NCBI RefSeq assembly: GCF_900103975.1
Contig: NZ_FNIR01000002.1
Span: 338,840-402,839 of the forward strand
Direction of reading: 5' to 3'
From: Klenkia soli
GTDB lineage: Bacteria; Actinomycetota; Actinomycetes; Mycobacteriales; Geodermatophilaceae
DNA: 64,000 nucleotides
Position 1 is the first letter of the stretch, and every line of letters begins with the position of its first letter. The notes under the pieces are model-generated. The model saw only the letters and a program-made list of their open reading frames with translations. It did not search any database and was not told the DNA's origin. The position numbers and the translations under genes are program-made. Positions 8,430 to 17,913 of this stretch are shown in pieces.

Positions 8430-8510
8430 GTGACGTACTCGCTCGAGCTGCACCGGAGGTCCGCCGTGGACCTGCTGCGTGTCGCCAGCGCGCTCTGTCC
8501 GGCCTGCTGA
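8430..8510 (+). CDS. cysteine-containing leader peptide of the cysteine dioxygenase operon
   Basis: A 26-codon open frame that begins MTYSLELHRRSA and ends VDLLRVASALCPAC. The core R-x-VDL-x-RVASALC is the known actinobacterial leader-peptide type found upstream of sulfur-metabolism genes. Cys codons lie at the third-last sense position region and at the very end (TGT, TGC), so ribosome stalling at these codons when charged tRNA-Cys is scarce could change expression of the dioxygenase 80 bp downstream. GGAGG at 8455-8459 is ideally spaced for an internal start at GTG 8466, giving a 14-residue form; the longer form from GTG 8430 matches the usual family length. Either way the stop is at 8508. 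This gene is too short for normal gene finding. Confidence 0.7.
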   Translation: MTYSLELHRRSAVDLLRVASALCPAC

Positions 8511-8589
8511 CCGACCCCAGGCCCCGACACCCGTCACCCCGTCGCGCGACCTCCTGCGTCCGCGCGCCCGCACCCCCGAGGACCCCTCC

Positions 8590-9150
8590 GTGACCAGCAC
8601 TGCGCTGTCCCCGCTCGCCCCTGCCCGCACCGACGCCGCCGCCTCCACAGCCCCGGCCGGGGCGGCCGCCCTGGCCGTCGCCCTCGCCATCCGGACCGAC
8701 CTGTGGGCCGACCGGGTCGAGTACCGCGAGGAGTCGCGGTGGACCTCCCTGCTCGACCCGGCCGAGCTCGCGCCGGCGCTGGACCCGTCCTTGCACGCCG
8801 AGCTGCACGACGCCCAGATCTGGTTGCTGTCCTGGCTGCCGGGGCAGGGCACCCCGCTGCACGACCACGGCAGCTCCGCCGGCGCCTTCGCCGTCGCCCG
8901 GGGCACGCTGACCGAGCGGGTGGTCTCCCGCGGCACCGGCAGCACGCCGCACCAGAGCACCGCGGACCTCGCGGCCGGGCGGGTGCGCTTCTTCGGACCG
9001 CACTACGTGCACCAGGTGGTCAACACGCTGCACGACCCGGCGGTGAGCGTGCACGTCTACGCGCCCCGGCTGTCGCTCATGAACACCTACCGCATCGACG
9101 ACAGCGGTCTGGTCCGCATCGGCACCGAGCGCGCCGGGGTGGACTGGTGA
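8590..9150 (+). CDS. cysteine dioxygenase
   Basis: A 186-residue cupin of the cysteine dioxygenase family, which oxidises L-cysteine to cysteine sulfinate with O2 and a mononuclear iron. Iron ligands are visible in PLHDHGSSAG near residue 90 (the H-x-H pair) and in GPHYVHQVVN (third His). About 45 N-terminal residues rich in Ala, Pro and Thr precede the fold. GTG 8590 has GAGGA seven bases upstream. The stop overlaps the start of the rhodanese gene by four bases, so the two are translated together. The leader peptide upstream suggests control by cysteine supply, fitting an enzyme that removes excess cysteine. Confidence 0.93.
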   Translation: MTSTALSPLAPARTDAAASTAPAGAAALAVALAIRTDLWADRVEYREESRWTSLLDPAELAPALDPSLHAELHDAQIWLLSWLPGQGTPLHDHGSSAGAFAVARGTLTERVVSRGTGSTPHQSTADLAAGRVRFFGPHYVHQVVNTLHDPAVSVHVYAPRLSLMNTYRIDDSGLVRIGTERAGVDW

Positions 9151-9626
9151 CCGCCGTCCTCCCCGCGCCCGCCGCCGTCGTCGCGCCGGTCGTCACCCGG
9201 CGGCCCGTGCCGGTGCGCCCGGCCGGTGCGCTGTCCATCGACGACCTCCTGGCCTCGGCCCGGTCCCGGATCGAGCGGGTGACCCCGCTCGAGGCCGCCG
9301 CGCGGATCGCCGCCGGCGGGCTGCTGGTCGACATCCGCCCGGCCGCGCAGCGGTACCGCGAGGGCTGGGTGGCCGGGGCGCTCGTGGTCGAGCGCAACGT
9401 GCTCGAGTGGCGCTTCGACCCGACCAGCGACGCCCGGTTGCCCGAGGCGACCGGGTACGACGTCGACGTCCTGGTGCTCTGCTCCGAGGGGTACACCTCC
9501 AGCCTGGCCGCCGACGCGCTGCGCTCGATCGGGCTGGCCACCGCCACCGACGTGGTCGGCGGGTTCCACGCCTGGGTCGCGGCCGGACTCCCGCACGTGG
9601 CCGGCCACGGGGTCGAGCCCCGCTGA
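9147..9626 (+). CDS. rhodanese-like domain protein
   Basis: A 159-residue single-domain rhodanese. The conserved first half (LLVDIRPAAQRYREGWVAGALVVERNVLEWR) and the active-site loop LCSEGYTSS, with the sulfur-carrying Cys near residue 111, are both present, followed by the LRSIGLATATDVVGGFHAW end. It overlaps the cysteine dioxygenase stop by four bases (GTGA). Such pairs suggest a role in moving or detoxifying sulfane sulfur alongside cysteine oxidation; the acceptor is unknown. About 50 N-terminal residues are low-complexity Ala/Pro/Val and have no clear function. A strong hairpin follows at 9631. Confidence 0.9.
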   Translation: MTAVLPAPAAVVAPVVTRRPVPVRPAGALSIDDLLASARSRIERVTPLEAAARIAAGGLLVDIRPAAQRYREGWVAGALVVERNVLEWRFDPTSDARLPEATGYDVDVLVLCSEGYTSSLAADALRSIGLATATDVVGGFHAWVAAGLPHVAGHGVEPR

Positions 9627-9630
9627 GACC

Positions 9631-9673
9631 CGCCCGGTCCGCCCGCTCGACGGAGGGGCGGGTGGACCGGGCG
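9631..9673 (+). terminator. hairpin ending the cysteine dioxygenase operon
   Basis: CGCCCGGTCC (9631-9640) pairs with GGACCGGGCG (9664-9673), and after a G-T pair the inner CCCGC pairs with GCGGG (9658-9662). The 16-bp stem starts five bases after the rhodanese stop. Confidence 0.7.
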
Positions 9674-9742
9674 TCACCCCCGTCCGGGGGGAATCGGCAT
9701 CTCGGACTGCAGTTGCAGACGATCTCGTTCGACAATGCACGC

Positions 9743-10564
9743 ATGGGGACCCCGGAGCTGGTGCGCGCACTGCGTGCCGTGCTGGCCGGACGACCTGGGC
9801 AGGGCGCGCTCGAGGTGCACTACCAACCGGTGGTCGGGGTGGCCGACGGTGCCCCGCTGGGCGCCGAGGCGCTCGTCCGCTGGTGCCACCCGCGGCTGGG
9901 CATGCTCTCGCCGGACACCTTCATCCCGGTGGCCGAGTGCGCGGGCCTCGGGCAGCGGCTGGACGACCACGTCCTGCGGACCGCGCTGGCCCAGTTGGCC
10001 AGGTGGGACGCCGAGGGCCTCCGGCTGCACCGGATCGGGGTCAACCTCGGCCGCTCCAGCCTGCACGCGGCCGGTCTCGTCGACAGCGTGCACCGGGCCG
10101 GGGAGCTCGCCGGCACCACGCCCGACCGGCTGATGCTCGAGGTGGTCGAGCACGACGAGCTGGAGCTGACCCCGGGCCGGTTGGCCGCCCTGCAGGCGTT
10201 GGCCGACGCCGACGTGACCCTCGCCCTCGACGACTTCGGGGCCGGCCACGCCGGGGTGGGGCTGCTGTCGCGGTTGCCGTTCGGCGTCCTCAAGCTGGAC
10301 AGGTCGCTGCTGCCGGGGCCGCACCGCGTCGTGGCGCCGGCCGCGCCCGACAGCCGCGCGGTGCTGCGCGGGGTGGTCGCCCTGGCGGAGTCCGTCGGCG
10401 TGGAGATCACCGCTGAGGGCATCGAGACCCCGGTGCACCGCGAGCTCGTCGCCGGCCTGGGCGTCCCGCACGCCCAGGGCTGGCTCTACGCCCCGGCCAT
10501 GCCCGCCGCAGCGTTCGCCGCCTGGTGGCAGGTCCGGGTCGCGGCGGTGGCCGCGGCGACCTGA
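9743..10564 (+). CDS. EAL-domain c-di-GMP phosphodiesterase
   Basis: A 273-residue protein made of a single EAL domain. The residues needed for c-di-GMP hydrolysis appear intact: GAEALVRW (EAL Glu), VNLGRSSL (metal-binding Asn), LMLEVVE (Glu), LDDFGAGHAG (Asp pair), LKLDRSL (Lys), TAEGIET (Glu) and AQGWLYA (Gln). The loop-6 motif is DDFGAGHAG rather than the usual DDFGTGYSS. No sensory domain or membrane segment is present, so input must come from partner proteins or expression. ATG 9743 has no ribosome binding site and follows a GACAAT hexamer by six bases, which suggests leaderless transcription. No GGDEF partner lies in the window. Confidence 0.9.
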   Translation: MGTPELVRALRAVLAGRPGQGALEVHYQPVVGVADGAPLGAEALVRWCHPRLGMLSPDTFIPVAECAGLGQRLDDHVLRTALAQLARWDAEGLRLHRIGVNLGRSSLHAAGLVDSVHRAGELAGTTPDRLMLEVVEHDELELTPGRLAALQALADADVTLALDDFGAGHAGVGLLSRLPFGVLKLDRSLLPGPHRVVAPAAPDSRAVLRGVVALAESVGVEITAEGIETPVHRELVAGLGVPHAQGWLYAPAMPAAAFAAWWQVRVAAVAAAT

Positions 10565-10592
10565 CCGCGGTCGGGCCTGGCAGGGTGGGGTG

Positions 10593-11252
10593 GTGAATCG
10601 ATCCCGACCGGCCTCGGGCGGGGGGCGGTCCGTGCTGGTGCCCCCGGAGCGGGTCGAGCGCTGGTTGGACAACGCCGCGGGCCGGCACGGCGCGTTCGTC
10701 GACGTGGCCGCCGACGCCGCCGGGGTCACGGTCACCTGCGCGGACGGCGCCGTCCTGCGCCTGGACCCGCCCTTCGGGTGGGACGGCACCGGCCCGGCCG
10801 CGCTGACCCGGCTCGGCGCGGCCGCGCGTTCACGGCACCGGGTGGCGGTGCTGCTGGTCCGGCGCGGCCGCTGGGCCGTGGGGGTGTTCGACGGCCCCGA
10901 CCTGGTGGTCTCCAAGGTGGACAGCCGCCTGGTGCAGGGCCGGACGGCGGCCGGGGGGTGGTCGCAGCAGCGGTTCGCCCGGCGCCGCGGCAACCAGACC
11001 GACGCCGTCGTGGACCACGCGGTCGAGACCGCCGTCCGGGTGCTCGGGCCGCACGTCGCCGGCTGCGCTGCGCTGGCCACCGGCGGGGACCGCGGGCTGG
11101 TCGACGAGGTGCTCGCCGACCGCGGGCTGTCGGCGCTCGCGGCGCTGCGGAGGCTGCCCGCGGTGGAGGTCGGCGAGCCGTCGAAGGACGTGCTCCTGGC
11201 TACACCGGCGCTGTTCCGCGCCGTGCGGGTGCTGGTCACGGACCCGGTCTGA
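10593..11252 (+). CDS. acVLRF1-family peptidyl-tRNA hydrolase
   Basis: A protein of about 219 residues matching the actinobacterial Vms1-like release-factor-1 group. These proteins cleave peptidyl-tRNA on stalled 60S/50S-type complexes. The catalytic segment [15 protein letters not shown] lies near residue 115 and carries the Gln that replaces the GGQ of class I release factors. The fold begins [13 protein letters not shown] and continues with eRF1-like strands ([18 protein letters not shown]). The role is probably ribosome rescue. Two adjacent GTG codons at 10590 and 10593 could start translation; CAGGGT six bases before 10593 would fit leaderless transcription. It has no evident partner; the chemoreceptor downstream starts after about 100 bp. 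Confidence 0.85.
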   Translation: MNRSRPASGGGRSVLVPPERVERWLDNAAGRHGAFVDVAADAAGVTVTCADGAVLRLDPPFGWDGTGPAALTRLGAAARSRHRVAVLLVRRGRWAVGVFDGPDLVVSKVDSRLVQGRTAAGGWSQQRFARRRGNQTDAVVDHAVETAVRVLGPHVAGCAALATGGDRGLVDEVLADRGLSALAALRRLPAVEVGEPSKDVLLATPALFRAVRVLVTDPV

Positions 11253-11356
11253 GCCCTGCCTGGAGTCGTTCCACCGTTCGGCTCCACCCCGCCCTCCCCC
11301 TGCCGACGGTGGAGGGGGCATCCGGCGGACGGCCGGGCGGGGAGCGGAGGACATCG

Positions 11357-12832
11357 GTGCAGGTGGGCGGGAACGGGACGGCGGGTCGTGGGCCCGTGCT
11401 GGTGGGCGCGGGGGCGCCGGTGGTCGTGGCGGTGGCCGCGGTGGTCGGTGCGCCGGTCGCGGTGGTGCTCGTGCTGGCGGTGCTCGCCGCCGTCGCGGTG
11501 GTCGTCGTCGGTCGGTCGGGCAGCGGTGGGGACGACGTCCCGGGTGACCGCACCGTGGCCGCCGCGCTGGCCCGCGGTGACCTGTCCGCCGCGGTCGGCA
11601 CCCCGGTCGGCGACGCCATGGGCGAGCTCGGCGAGCGGCTGCGGCCGCTGACCGCGGAGGCGGCGCTGCTCGGGGTGGCAGGGCAGATCATGGCCGACGC
11701 CGGCAGCACCATCGCCGCGGGCACCCGGGAGACCTCCGCCGCGGTGGCCGGCATCACCGGCTCGGCGCACGACGTGTCGGCCAAGGTCGCCATGATGGCC
11801 GCCGCGGGCGAGGAGATGCAGGCCGCCATCGGCGAGATCTCCCGCAACGCGCAGGAGGCCGCGCGGTCGGCGGGCGTGGGGGTGGCGGCCGTGACCCGCG
11901 CCGAGGAGCTCATGGCAGCCCTGGACCGGTCCAGCGTGAGCATCGGCGACGTCGTCAAGACGATCTCGGCCATCGCCGAGCAGACCAACCTGCTGGCCCT
12001 CAACGCCACCATCGAGGCGGCCCGCGCCGGGGACGCCGGCAAGGGCTTCGCCGTGGTCGCCACCGAGGTCAAGGACCTGGCGCAGGAGTCGGCCCGGGCC
12101 ACCGAGGAGATCGCGAGCACGGTCGAGCGGATCCGCGAGGAGACCGCCGCGGCGGCCGCGGCGGTCGCCCAGGTGCGGGACGTCGTGGCGCGGATGAGCG
12201 AGTACCAGCAGTCCATCGCGACCGCGGTCGAGCAGCAGACCGCCACCACCGGGGAGCTCACCTCGGCGACCGCGGCGGTGTCCTCGCAGACCGTCAGCAT
12301 CGTCACCGCGATCGAGACCATCGCCGCGCGCGCCGAGGACACCTCGGTCGCCGCCGGGCGCAACGAGGCCGCGGTGGGCGAGCTGCGGCAGATCGCCCGG
12401 CGGGTGGACGGCGTGGTCGGCGGGGTGCGGCTGCGCGAGGTCCCGGCGGAGCCCGCGTCCTGGCCGATGGCCTGGGACCGGGCCGCCAACCGGTTCGACT
12501 TCGCCCAGGTGGGCAGCTTCACCCTCGCCGACGCGCAGGCGTTCGAGCGCGACTTCGGCGTGGCGATGCAGAACCCGCGGCCGGGGTTCACGGTCATGGC
12601 CGACATGCGCCGGCTGAACCCGTCGCCGCCGGAGGTCCAGGAGATCCAGCAGGCCACGATGGCCCTGGCGCTGGAGAAGGGGCTGACGTACTCCGTCATC
12701 GTGCTGGACAACCCGCTGCTGGCCATGCAGATGCAGCAGTCCTCGGAGGCGGCCGGGGCACCGATCGCCTACGCCACCTCGCCCGAGGAGGCGCTGCGGA
12801 TGTTCGCCGCCCGACCGGCGGTCCGTGCATAG
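11357..12832 (+). CDS. methyl-accepting chemotaxis-like protein with C-terminal extra domain
   Basis: A 491-residue receptor. Residues about 10-50 form two closely spaced hydrophobic segments with almost no loop between them, so there is no extracellular sensor domain. Residues about 100-360 are a coiled-coil signalling domain with the conserved hairpin tip [19 protein letters not shown]. The last 120 residues (from [15 protein letters not shown] onward) form an alpha/beta unit resembling STAS/SpoIIAA-like domains. GTG 11357 has GGAGG six bases upstream. No che genes lie nearby. The protein probably senses a cytoplasmic state, perhaps through the C-terminal domain, and may not act in flagellar chemotaxis. 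The domain call for the tail is tentative. Confidence 0.85.
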   Translation: MQVGGNGTAGRGPVLVGAGAPVVVAVAAVVGAPVAVVLVLAVLAAVAVVVVGRSGSGGDDVPGDRTVAAALARGDLSAAVGTPVGDAMGELGERLRPLTAEAALLGVAGQIMADAGSTIAAGTRETSAAVAGITGSAHDVSAKVAMMAAAGEEMQAAIGEISRNAQEAARSAGVGVAAVTRAEELMAALDRSSVSIGDVVKTISAIAEQTNLLALNATIEAARAGDAGKGFAVVATEVKDLAQESARATEEIASTVERIREETAAAAAAVAQVRDVVARMSEYQQSIATAVEQQTATTGELTSATAAVSSQTVSIVTAIETIAARAEDTSVAAGRNEAAVGELRQIARRVDGVVGGVRLREVPAEPASWPMAWDRAANRFDFAQVGSFTLADAQAFERDFGVAMQNPRPGFTVMADMRRLNPSPPEVQEIQQATMALALEKGLTYSVIVLDNPLLAMQMQQSSEAAGAPIAYATSPEEALRMFAARPAVRA

Positions 12833-12835
12833 GGT
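12830..12835 (+). promoter_or_regulatory. -10 hexamer of a leaderless promoter for the TetR gene
   Basis: TAGGGT lies six bases before ATG 12842 and overlaps the stop codon of the chemoreceptor gene. No ribosome binding site is present. Confidence 0.5.
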
Positions 12836-12841
12836 CGGGCC

Positions 12842-13498
12842 ATGACCGAGGACCAGTCGAGCGCGATCGGCCGTCGCCGGGCCGCAGCCCGCGACGACGG
12901 GCGGACCGCCTACCAGGACCGGCGGCAGGAGATCATCGCGGCCGCGGCCGGGTTGTTCAAGACGCACGGCTTCCGGGGGACCAGCCTGGCCCAGATCGCC
13001 GAGGCCCTGGGCACCGACCGGGCGACGCTCTACTACTACGTGGGCAGCAAGGAGGAGCTCTTCGACGAGGTGGTCAGCGACGCCGTGCGGGCCAACGTCG
13101 CCCGCGCCGAGGCGATCCGCGACGGCACCGGCCCCGCCCCCGAGAAGCTGCGCCGGTTGGTCACCGAGCTCATGGACTCCTACGCGGCCACCTATCCCTT
13201 CCTGTACGTCTTCATCCAGGAGAACCTCTCCCACGTAGGGGAGAAGCGCAGCGCCTGGTCGACCGAGATGCGCGCGCTCAACCGGGCGTACGAGGAGTGC
13301 GTCACCTCGGTCATCGAGGCCGGCGTCGCCGAGGGCACCGTGCGCCCGGTGGCCGAGCCCTGGGTGCTGGCCTACGGGCTCATCGGCATGGTCGGGTGGA
13401 CCAACCGGTGGTTCAACCCCGAGAGGTCGACGGTCGACGCCGCCACCGTCGGGCGGGCCTACGCCGACGTCCTGCTGGACGGGCTGACCCAGCGCTGA
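12842..13498 (+). CDS. TetR-family regulator, likely controller of the catabolic island
   Basis: A 218-residue TetR regulator. The HTH spans residues about 25-70 (RQEIIAAAAGLFKTHGFRGTSLAQIAEALGTDRATLYYYVGSKEEL, in two parts), followed by a TetR_C ligand domain with YAATYPFLYVFIQENLS. It stands at the head of a block of acyl-CoA genes, and three copies of the dyad GTCAACG-N4-CGTTGAC lie at promoters within that block, at 13513, 14403 and 18869. TetR proteins next to beta-oxidation genes usually repress them and are released by an acyl-CoA; the same is inferred here. No copy of the dyad lies before the regulator itself, so it is probably not autoregulated through this site. Confidence 0.88.
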   Translation: MTEDQSSAIGRRRAAARDDGRTAYQDRRQEIIAAAAGLFKTHGFRGTSLAQIAEALGTDRATLYYYVGSKEELFDEVVSDAVRANVARAEAIRDGTGPAPEKLRRLVTELMDSYAATYPFLYVFIQENLSHVGEKRSAWSTEMRALNRAYEECVTSVIEAGVAEGTVRPVAEPWVLAYGLIGMVGWTNRWFNPERSTVDAATVGRAYADVLLDGLTQR

Positions 13499-13512
13499 TC
13501 CTCGCGCCACCT

Positions 13513-13536
13513 CGCGTCAACGTGTACGTTGACGCG
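13513..13536. promoter_or_regulatory. TetR-type operator, copy 1
   Basis: GTCAACG-TGTA-CGTTGAC with an extra CGC/GCG on the outside (11-bp arms in all). It ends two bases before the ATG of the hydroxyacyl-CoA dehydrogenase and overlaps a possible -10 TACGTT (13525), so binding would block transcription or leaderless initiation. Confidence 0.7.
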
Positions 13537-13538
13537 CC

Positions 13539-14381
13539 ATGGTGGACAGCGTCGGGGTGGTCGGTGCCGGCACGATGGGCGTGGGCATCGCCTACGTCGT
13601 GGCGGTCACGGGAGCCCGCACCGTCGTCGTCGAACCCGACGACGCCCGCATGTCCGCCGTCCGCCGCGAGGTCGCCGGTGCTGCCGAGGCCGGGGTGCGG
13701 CGCGGCAAGCTGACCGCCGCCGTGGCCGACGGGCTGGCCGGCCGGCTCGAGCACGTGACCTCGGCCGACCAGCTGCCCGAGGGCCTGGACCTGGTCGTCG
13801 AGACCGTGCCCGAGGACCTCGACCTCAAGCGCCGGGTGCTGGCCGCGTGCGAGGCGCGCCGTCCGGCCGTGCTGGCCAGCAACACCAGCGCGCTGTCGAT
13901 CGACACCCTGGCCGCGGGCCTGGCCCGGCCCGAGGACTTCCTGGGTCTGCACTTCTTCAACCCGGTGTGGTCGATCCCCGTCGTCGAGGTGGTCCGCGGC
14001 GCCCGCACCGGCGCGGCGACGCTGGAGACCGCGTTGGCCGCCGTGGCCGCGATCGGCAAGGAGTCCGCGGTCGTCGCCGACGCGCCGGGCTTCGCCACCA
14101 GCCGGCTGGACGTCGTCGCCGCGCTGGAGGCCATCCGCATGGTCGAGCAGGGCGTCGGCGAGCCCGCGGACATCGACCGGGCGATCCAGCTGGCCTACCG
14201 GCACCCGGTCGGACCGCTGCGGCTGACCGACATCGTCGGGCTCGACGTCCGGCTGCACATCGCCCGCAACCTCGAGGTCGCCCTCGGTCCGCAGTTCGCC
14301 CCGCCACAGCTGCTGGTCGACAAGGTGGCCGCCGGCGAGCTGGGCGCGAAGTCGGGCCGCGGGTTCTACGACTGGCATTGA
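13539..14381 (+). CDS. 3-hydroxyacyl-CoA dehydrogenase
   Basis: A 280-residue NAD-dependent 3-hydroxyacyl-CoA dehydrogenase of the short (non-fused) type. The nucleotide fold opens GVVGAGTMGVGIAY (GxGxxG), and the catalytic region LGLHFFNPVW carries the active-site His near residue 137. Substrate-binding NTS occurs in VLASNTSALS. The C-terminal helical domain ends with SGRGFYDW, typical of the family. It oxidises a 3-hydroxyacyl-CoA to the 3-keto form in beta-oxidation. The gene starts right after operator copy 1 with no ribosome binding site. The chain preference is unknown, but the neighbours (BVMO, ligases, crotonase) suggest a specialised substrate rather than bulk fatty acids. Confidence 0.92.
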   Translation: MVDSVGVVGAGTMGVGIAYVVAVTGARTVVVEPDDARMSAVRREVAGAAEAGVRRGKLTAAVADGLAGRLEHVTSADQLPEGLDLVVETVPEDLDLKRRVLAACEARRPAVLASNTSALSIDTLAAGLARPEDFLGLHFFNPVWSIPVVEVVRGARTGAATLETALAAVAAIGKESAVVADAPGFATSRLDVVAALEAIRMVEQGVGEPADIDRAIQLAYRHPVGPLRLTDIVGLDVRLHIARNLEVALGPQFAPPQLLVDKVAAGELGAKSGRGFYDWH

Positions 14382-14402
14382 CGTGGTCGGGGTCACTCCC
14401 TA

Positions 14403-14423
14403 CCGTCAACGGTAGCGTTGACG
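14403..14423. promoter_or_regulatory. TetR-type operator, copy 2, over a promoter
   Basis: CGTCAACG-GTAG-CGTTGACG. A well-spaced promoter is visible: TTGACG at 14378-14383, 17 bp, TACCGT at 14401-14406. The operator covers the end of the -10 and the expected start site, so a bound repressor would block it. The acyl-CoA dehydrogenase start is 14 bp further on. Confidence 0.72.
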
Positions 14424-14436
14424 AAACGGAGGCCAC

Positions 14437-15633
14437 GTGGACAACACCCCGGTCGGGCTGCCCGGCAAGGGCTCGCGGATCAGCGACACCACCCAGGAAC
14501 GGCGCGACCTCCGCGAGGCCGTGCGGCAGCTGGTCGGCGGCTACGGGCGCTCGTACTTCCAGGACGTCGTGGCCAGGGGCGAGAAGGCCGACGCGCTGTG
14601 GTCGGACATGGGCAAGGCCGGGTTCCTCGGCGTGCACCTGCCCGAGGAGCACGGCGGGGGCGGGGGCGGCCTGGCCGACCTCGCGGTGGTCATCGAGGAG
14701 ATGGCCAGCCAGGGCTGCCCGATGTTCATGGTGGTCATCAGCCCGGCCATCGCCGGCACCGTGCTCAGCGCCCACGGCACCCCCGAGCAGAAGCAGAAGT
14801 ACCTGCCCGGCATCGCCGACGGCACCTTCCGCATGGCCTTCGCCATCACCGAGCCCGACGCCGGCTCCAACACCCACAAGATCACCACGACGGCGCACCG
14901 GGACGGCGACGGCGGCTGGCGGCTGCGCGGGCAGAAGTACTGGACGTCGGGGGTCGACGAGTGCCAGGCGCTGCTGGTCGTGGCCCGCGACGCCGAGCCC
15001 GGCCCCGACGGCCGGCACACCCTGTCGCTGTTCATCTGCGACACCGACGCCCCGGGGCTCACCTTCCAGCAGCTGGACTCCGCGCTGCAGCTGCCCGAGA
15101 AGCAGTTCATGACCTTCTTCGACGACGTCCCGGTCGAGCGGGCCGGGCTGGTCGGCACCGAGGGCGAGGGCCTCAAGCAGGTGTTCGCCGGGCTGAACCC
15201 CGAGCGGGTGGCCGCGGCCTGCATGGCCAACGGCATCGCCCGGTACGCGCTGGCCCGGGGCGCGCAGTACGCGAACGAGCGCACCGTCTGGAAGACCCCG
15301 ATCGGCGCCCACCAGGGCGTGGCGCACCCGCTGGCCGAGGCCTACATCGCCGTCGAGCTGGCCCGGCTGATGGCCATGCGGGCCGCCGAGATGAGCGACG
15401 CCGGGCTCGACGCCGCCGAGGCGTCGAACATCGCCAAGTTCGCCGCCGGCGACGCCGCGGTCAAGGCGCTGGACCAGGCCATCCAGGTGCACGGCGGCAA
15501 CGGGCTGAGCAACGAGTACGGCCTCGCCGACCTCTGGTTCGTCGCCCGCATGTTCAAGACGGCGCCGGTCAGCCGCGAGATGGTGCTCAACCACGTCGCC
15601 CAGCACAGCCTGGGCCTGCCCAAGAGCTACTGA
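14437..15633 (+). CDS. acyl-CoA dehydrogenase
   Basis: A 398-residue FAD-dependent acyl-CoA dehydrogenase. Visible marks are AFAITEPDAGSNTHKITTTA (FAD/substrate segment), the beta-domain GQKYWTSGVDECQALLVV, and the C-terminal helical part with IQVHGGNGLSNEYGLADLW. It makes the 2,3-enoyl-CoA in beta-oxidation or a related pathway. The start is GTG 14437 with GGAGG at 14428-14432. It has its own promoter overlapped by operator copy 2, and the next gene (a CoA ligase) starts only four bases after the stop, so 14437-17903 reads as one operon. Electron acceptor genes (ETF) are not in the window. Confidence 0.93.
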   Translation: MDNTPVGLPGKGSRISDTTQERRDLREAVRQLVGGYGRSYFQDVVARGEKADALWSDMGKAGFLGVHLPEEHGGGGGGLADLAVVIEEMASQGCPMFMVVISPAIAGTVLSAHGTPEQKQKYLPGIADGTFRMAFAITEPDAGSNTHKITTTAHRDGDGGWRLRGQKYWTSGVDECQALLVVARDAEPGPDGRHTLSLFICDTDAPGLTFQQLDSALQLPEKQFMTFFDDVPVERAGLVGTEGEGLKQVFAGLNPERVAAACMANGIARYALARGAQYANERTVWKTPIGAHQGVAHPLAEAYIAVELARLMAMRAAEMSDAGLDAAEASNIAKFAAGDAAVKALDQAIQVHGGNGLSNEYGLADLWFVARMFKTAPVSREMVLNHVAQHSLGLPKSY

Positions 15634-15636
15634 GCC

Positions 15637-17138
<1,502 letters not shown>

Positions 17139-17139
<1 letters not shown>

Positions 17140-17903
17140 TGCATCCCCTCGCCCGGCTGGCGCAGCGGTTCACGGTCGACTGGCTGGACCGGGCCGACCC
17201 GGCGGTGCCGCCGGAGATCATGGTGCCGGGCTACCGGGTGCACATCGGCGACGTCGAGCTGGTCGGCCTGGAGCAGTACGTGCCGGCCACCGTCGGCCAG
17301 CTCGAGCAGTTCCCCGGCCTGCAGCTCACCGTGCACGGCCTCGTGCTCACCGACGACCGGTTGGCGCTGCACTTCACCGAGCACGGCGCCTCGGTCCGGC
17401 ACGACCTGCGGGCGGCGGCCTGGACAGGCGTCGCGCTGTTCGCCCGGGACGGCGACCGGCTGGCCGAGAACTGGACCCAGGAGGACTACGCGGCCCGTCG
17501 CCGGCAGCTGGCCGACGGGGTGCCCGACACGATCGGCCCGCCGGCGGTCGCACCGTGGACGACGGCGCCGGCGGCACCCGACCCGGCCGCGGAGGACGTC
17601 GTCCGCCGCTGGCTGGGGTCGGCGCAGCCCGGGTTCGACGACGTGACCTGGGACGACGGCCTCACCGCCGCGCTCGTCCGGCCCCGCGGTGTCGAGGTGG
17701 CCGAGCTGTTCTCCGCCGGCCCGACCGTGGCGTTCGCGGCCACCCAGACCGGGGATTTCCTGGGCACCGACGAGCTGCCGGCCGCGGACGGACCGGTCCG
17801 GCTCGGACTGGCCGGGCTCGTGCAGGTGCGGGACGGTGTGGTGGCCGGCGGCGTCGTGGTCAGCGACCGGCACGGCCTGCTGAGGTCCCGCGCCCGCCGC
17901 TGA
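17139..17903 (+). CDS. tandem SnoaL/NTF2-like protein
   Basis: A 254-residue protein that looks like two copies of the small alpha-beta SnoaL/NTF2-like fold. The first half has the typical LENWTQEDYAARRRQL end seen in SnoaL-like hydratase/cyclase proteins. The second half restarts with AAEDVVRRWLG and repeats a similar strand order (VAELFSAGPTVAFAATQTGDFLG ... VRDGVVAGGVVVSDR). These folds serve as hydratases, isomerases or ligand-binding proteins in polyketide, steroid and terpenoid breakdown. The start ATG shares a base with the upstream ligase stop. It closes the rightward operon and converges with the crotonase gene ten bases on. The reaction is not known. Confidence 0.7.
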
Positions 17904-17913
17904 CCCCCGGAGG

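Noticed and set aside
9674..13510. A 1278-codon leftward frame opposite the EAL, acVLRF1 and chemoreceptor genes
   Set aside because: No domain, start signal or family similarity; antisense shadow of well-supported genes.
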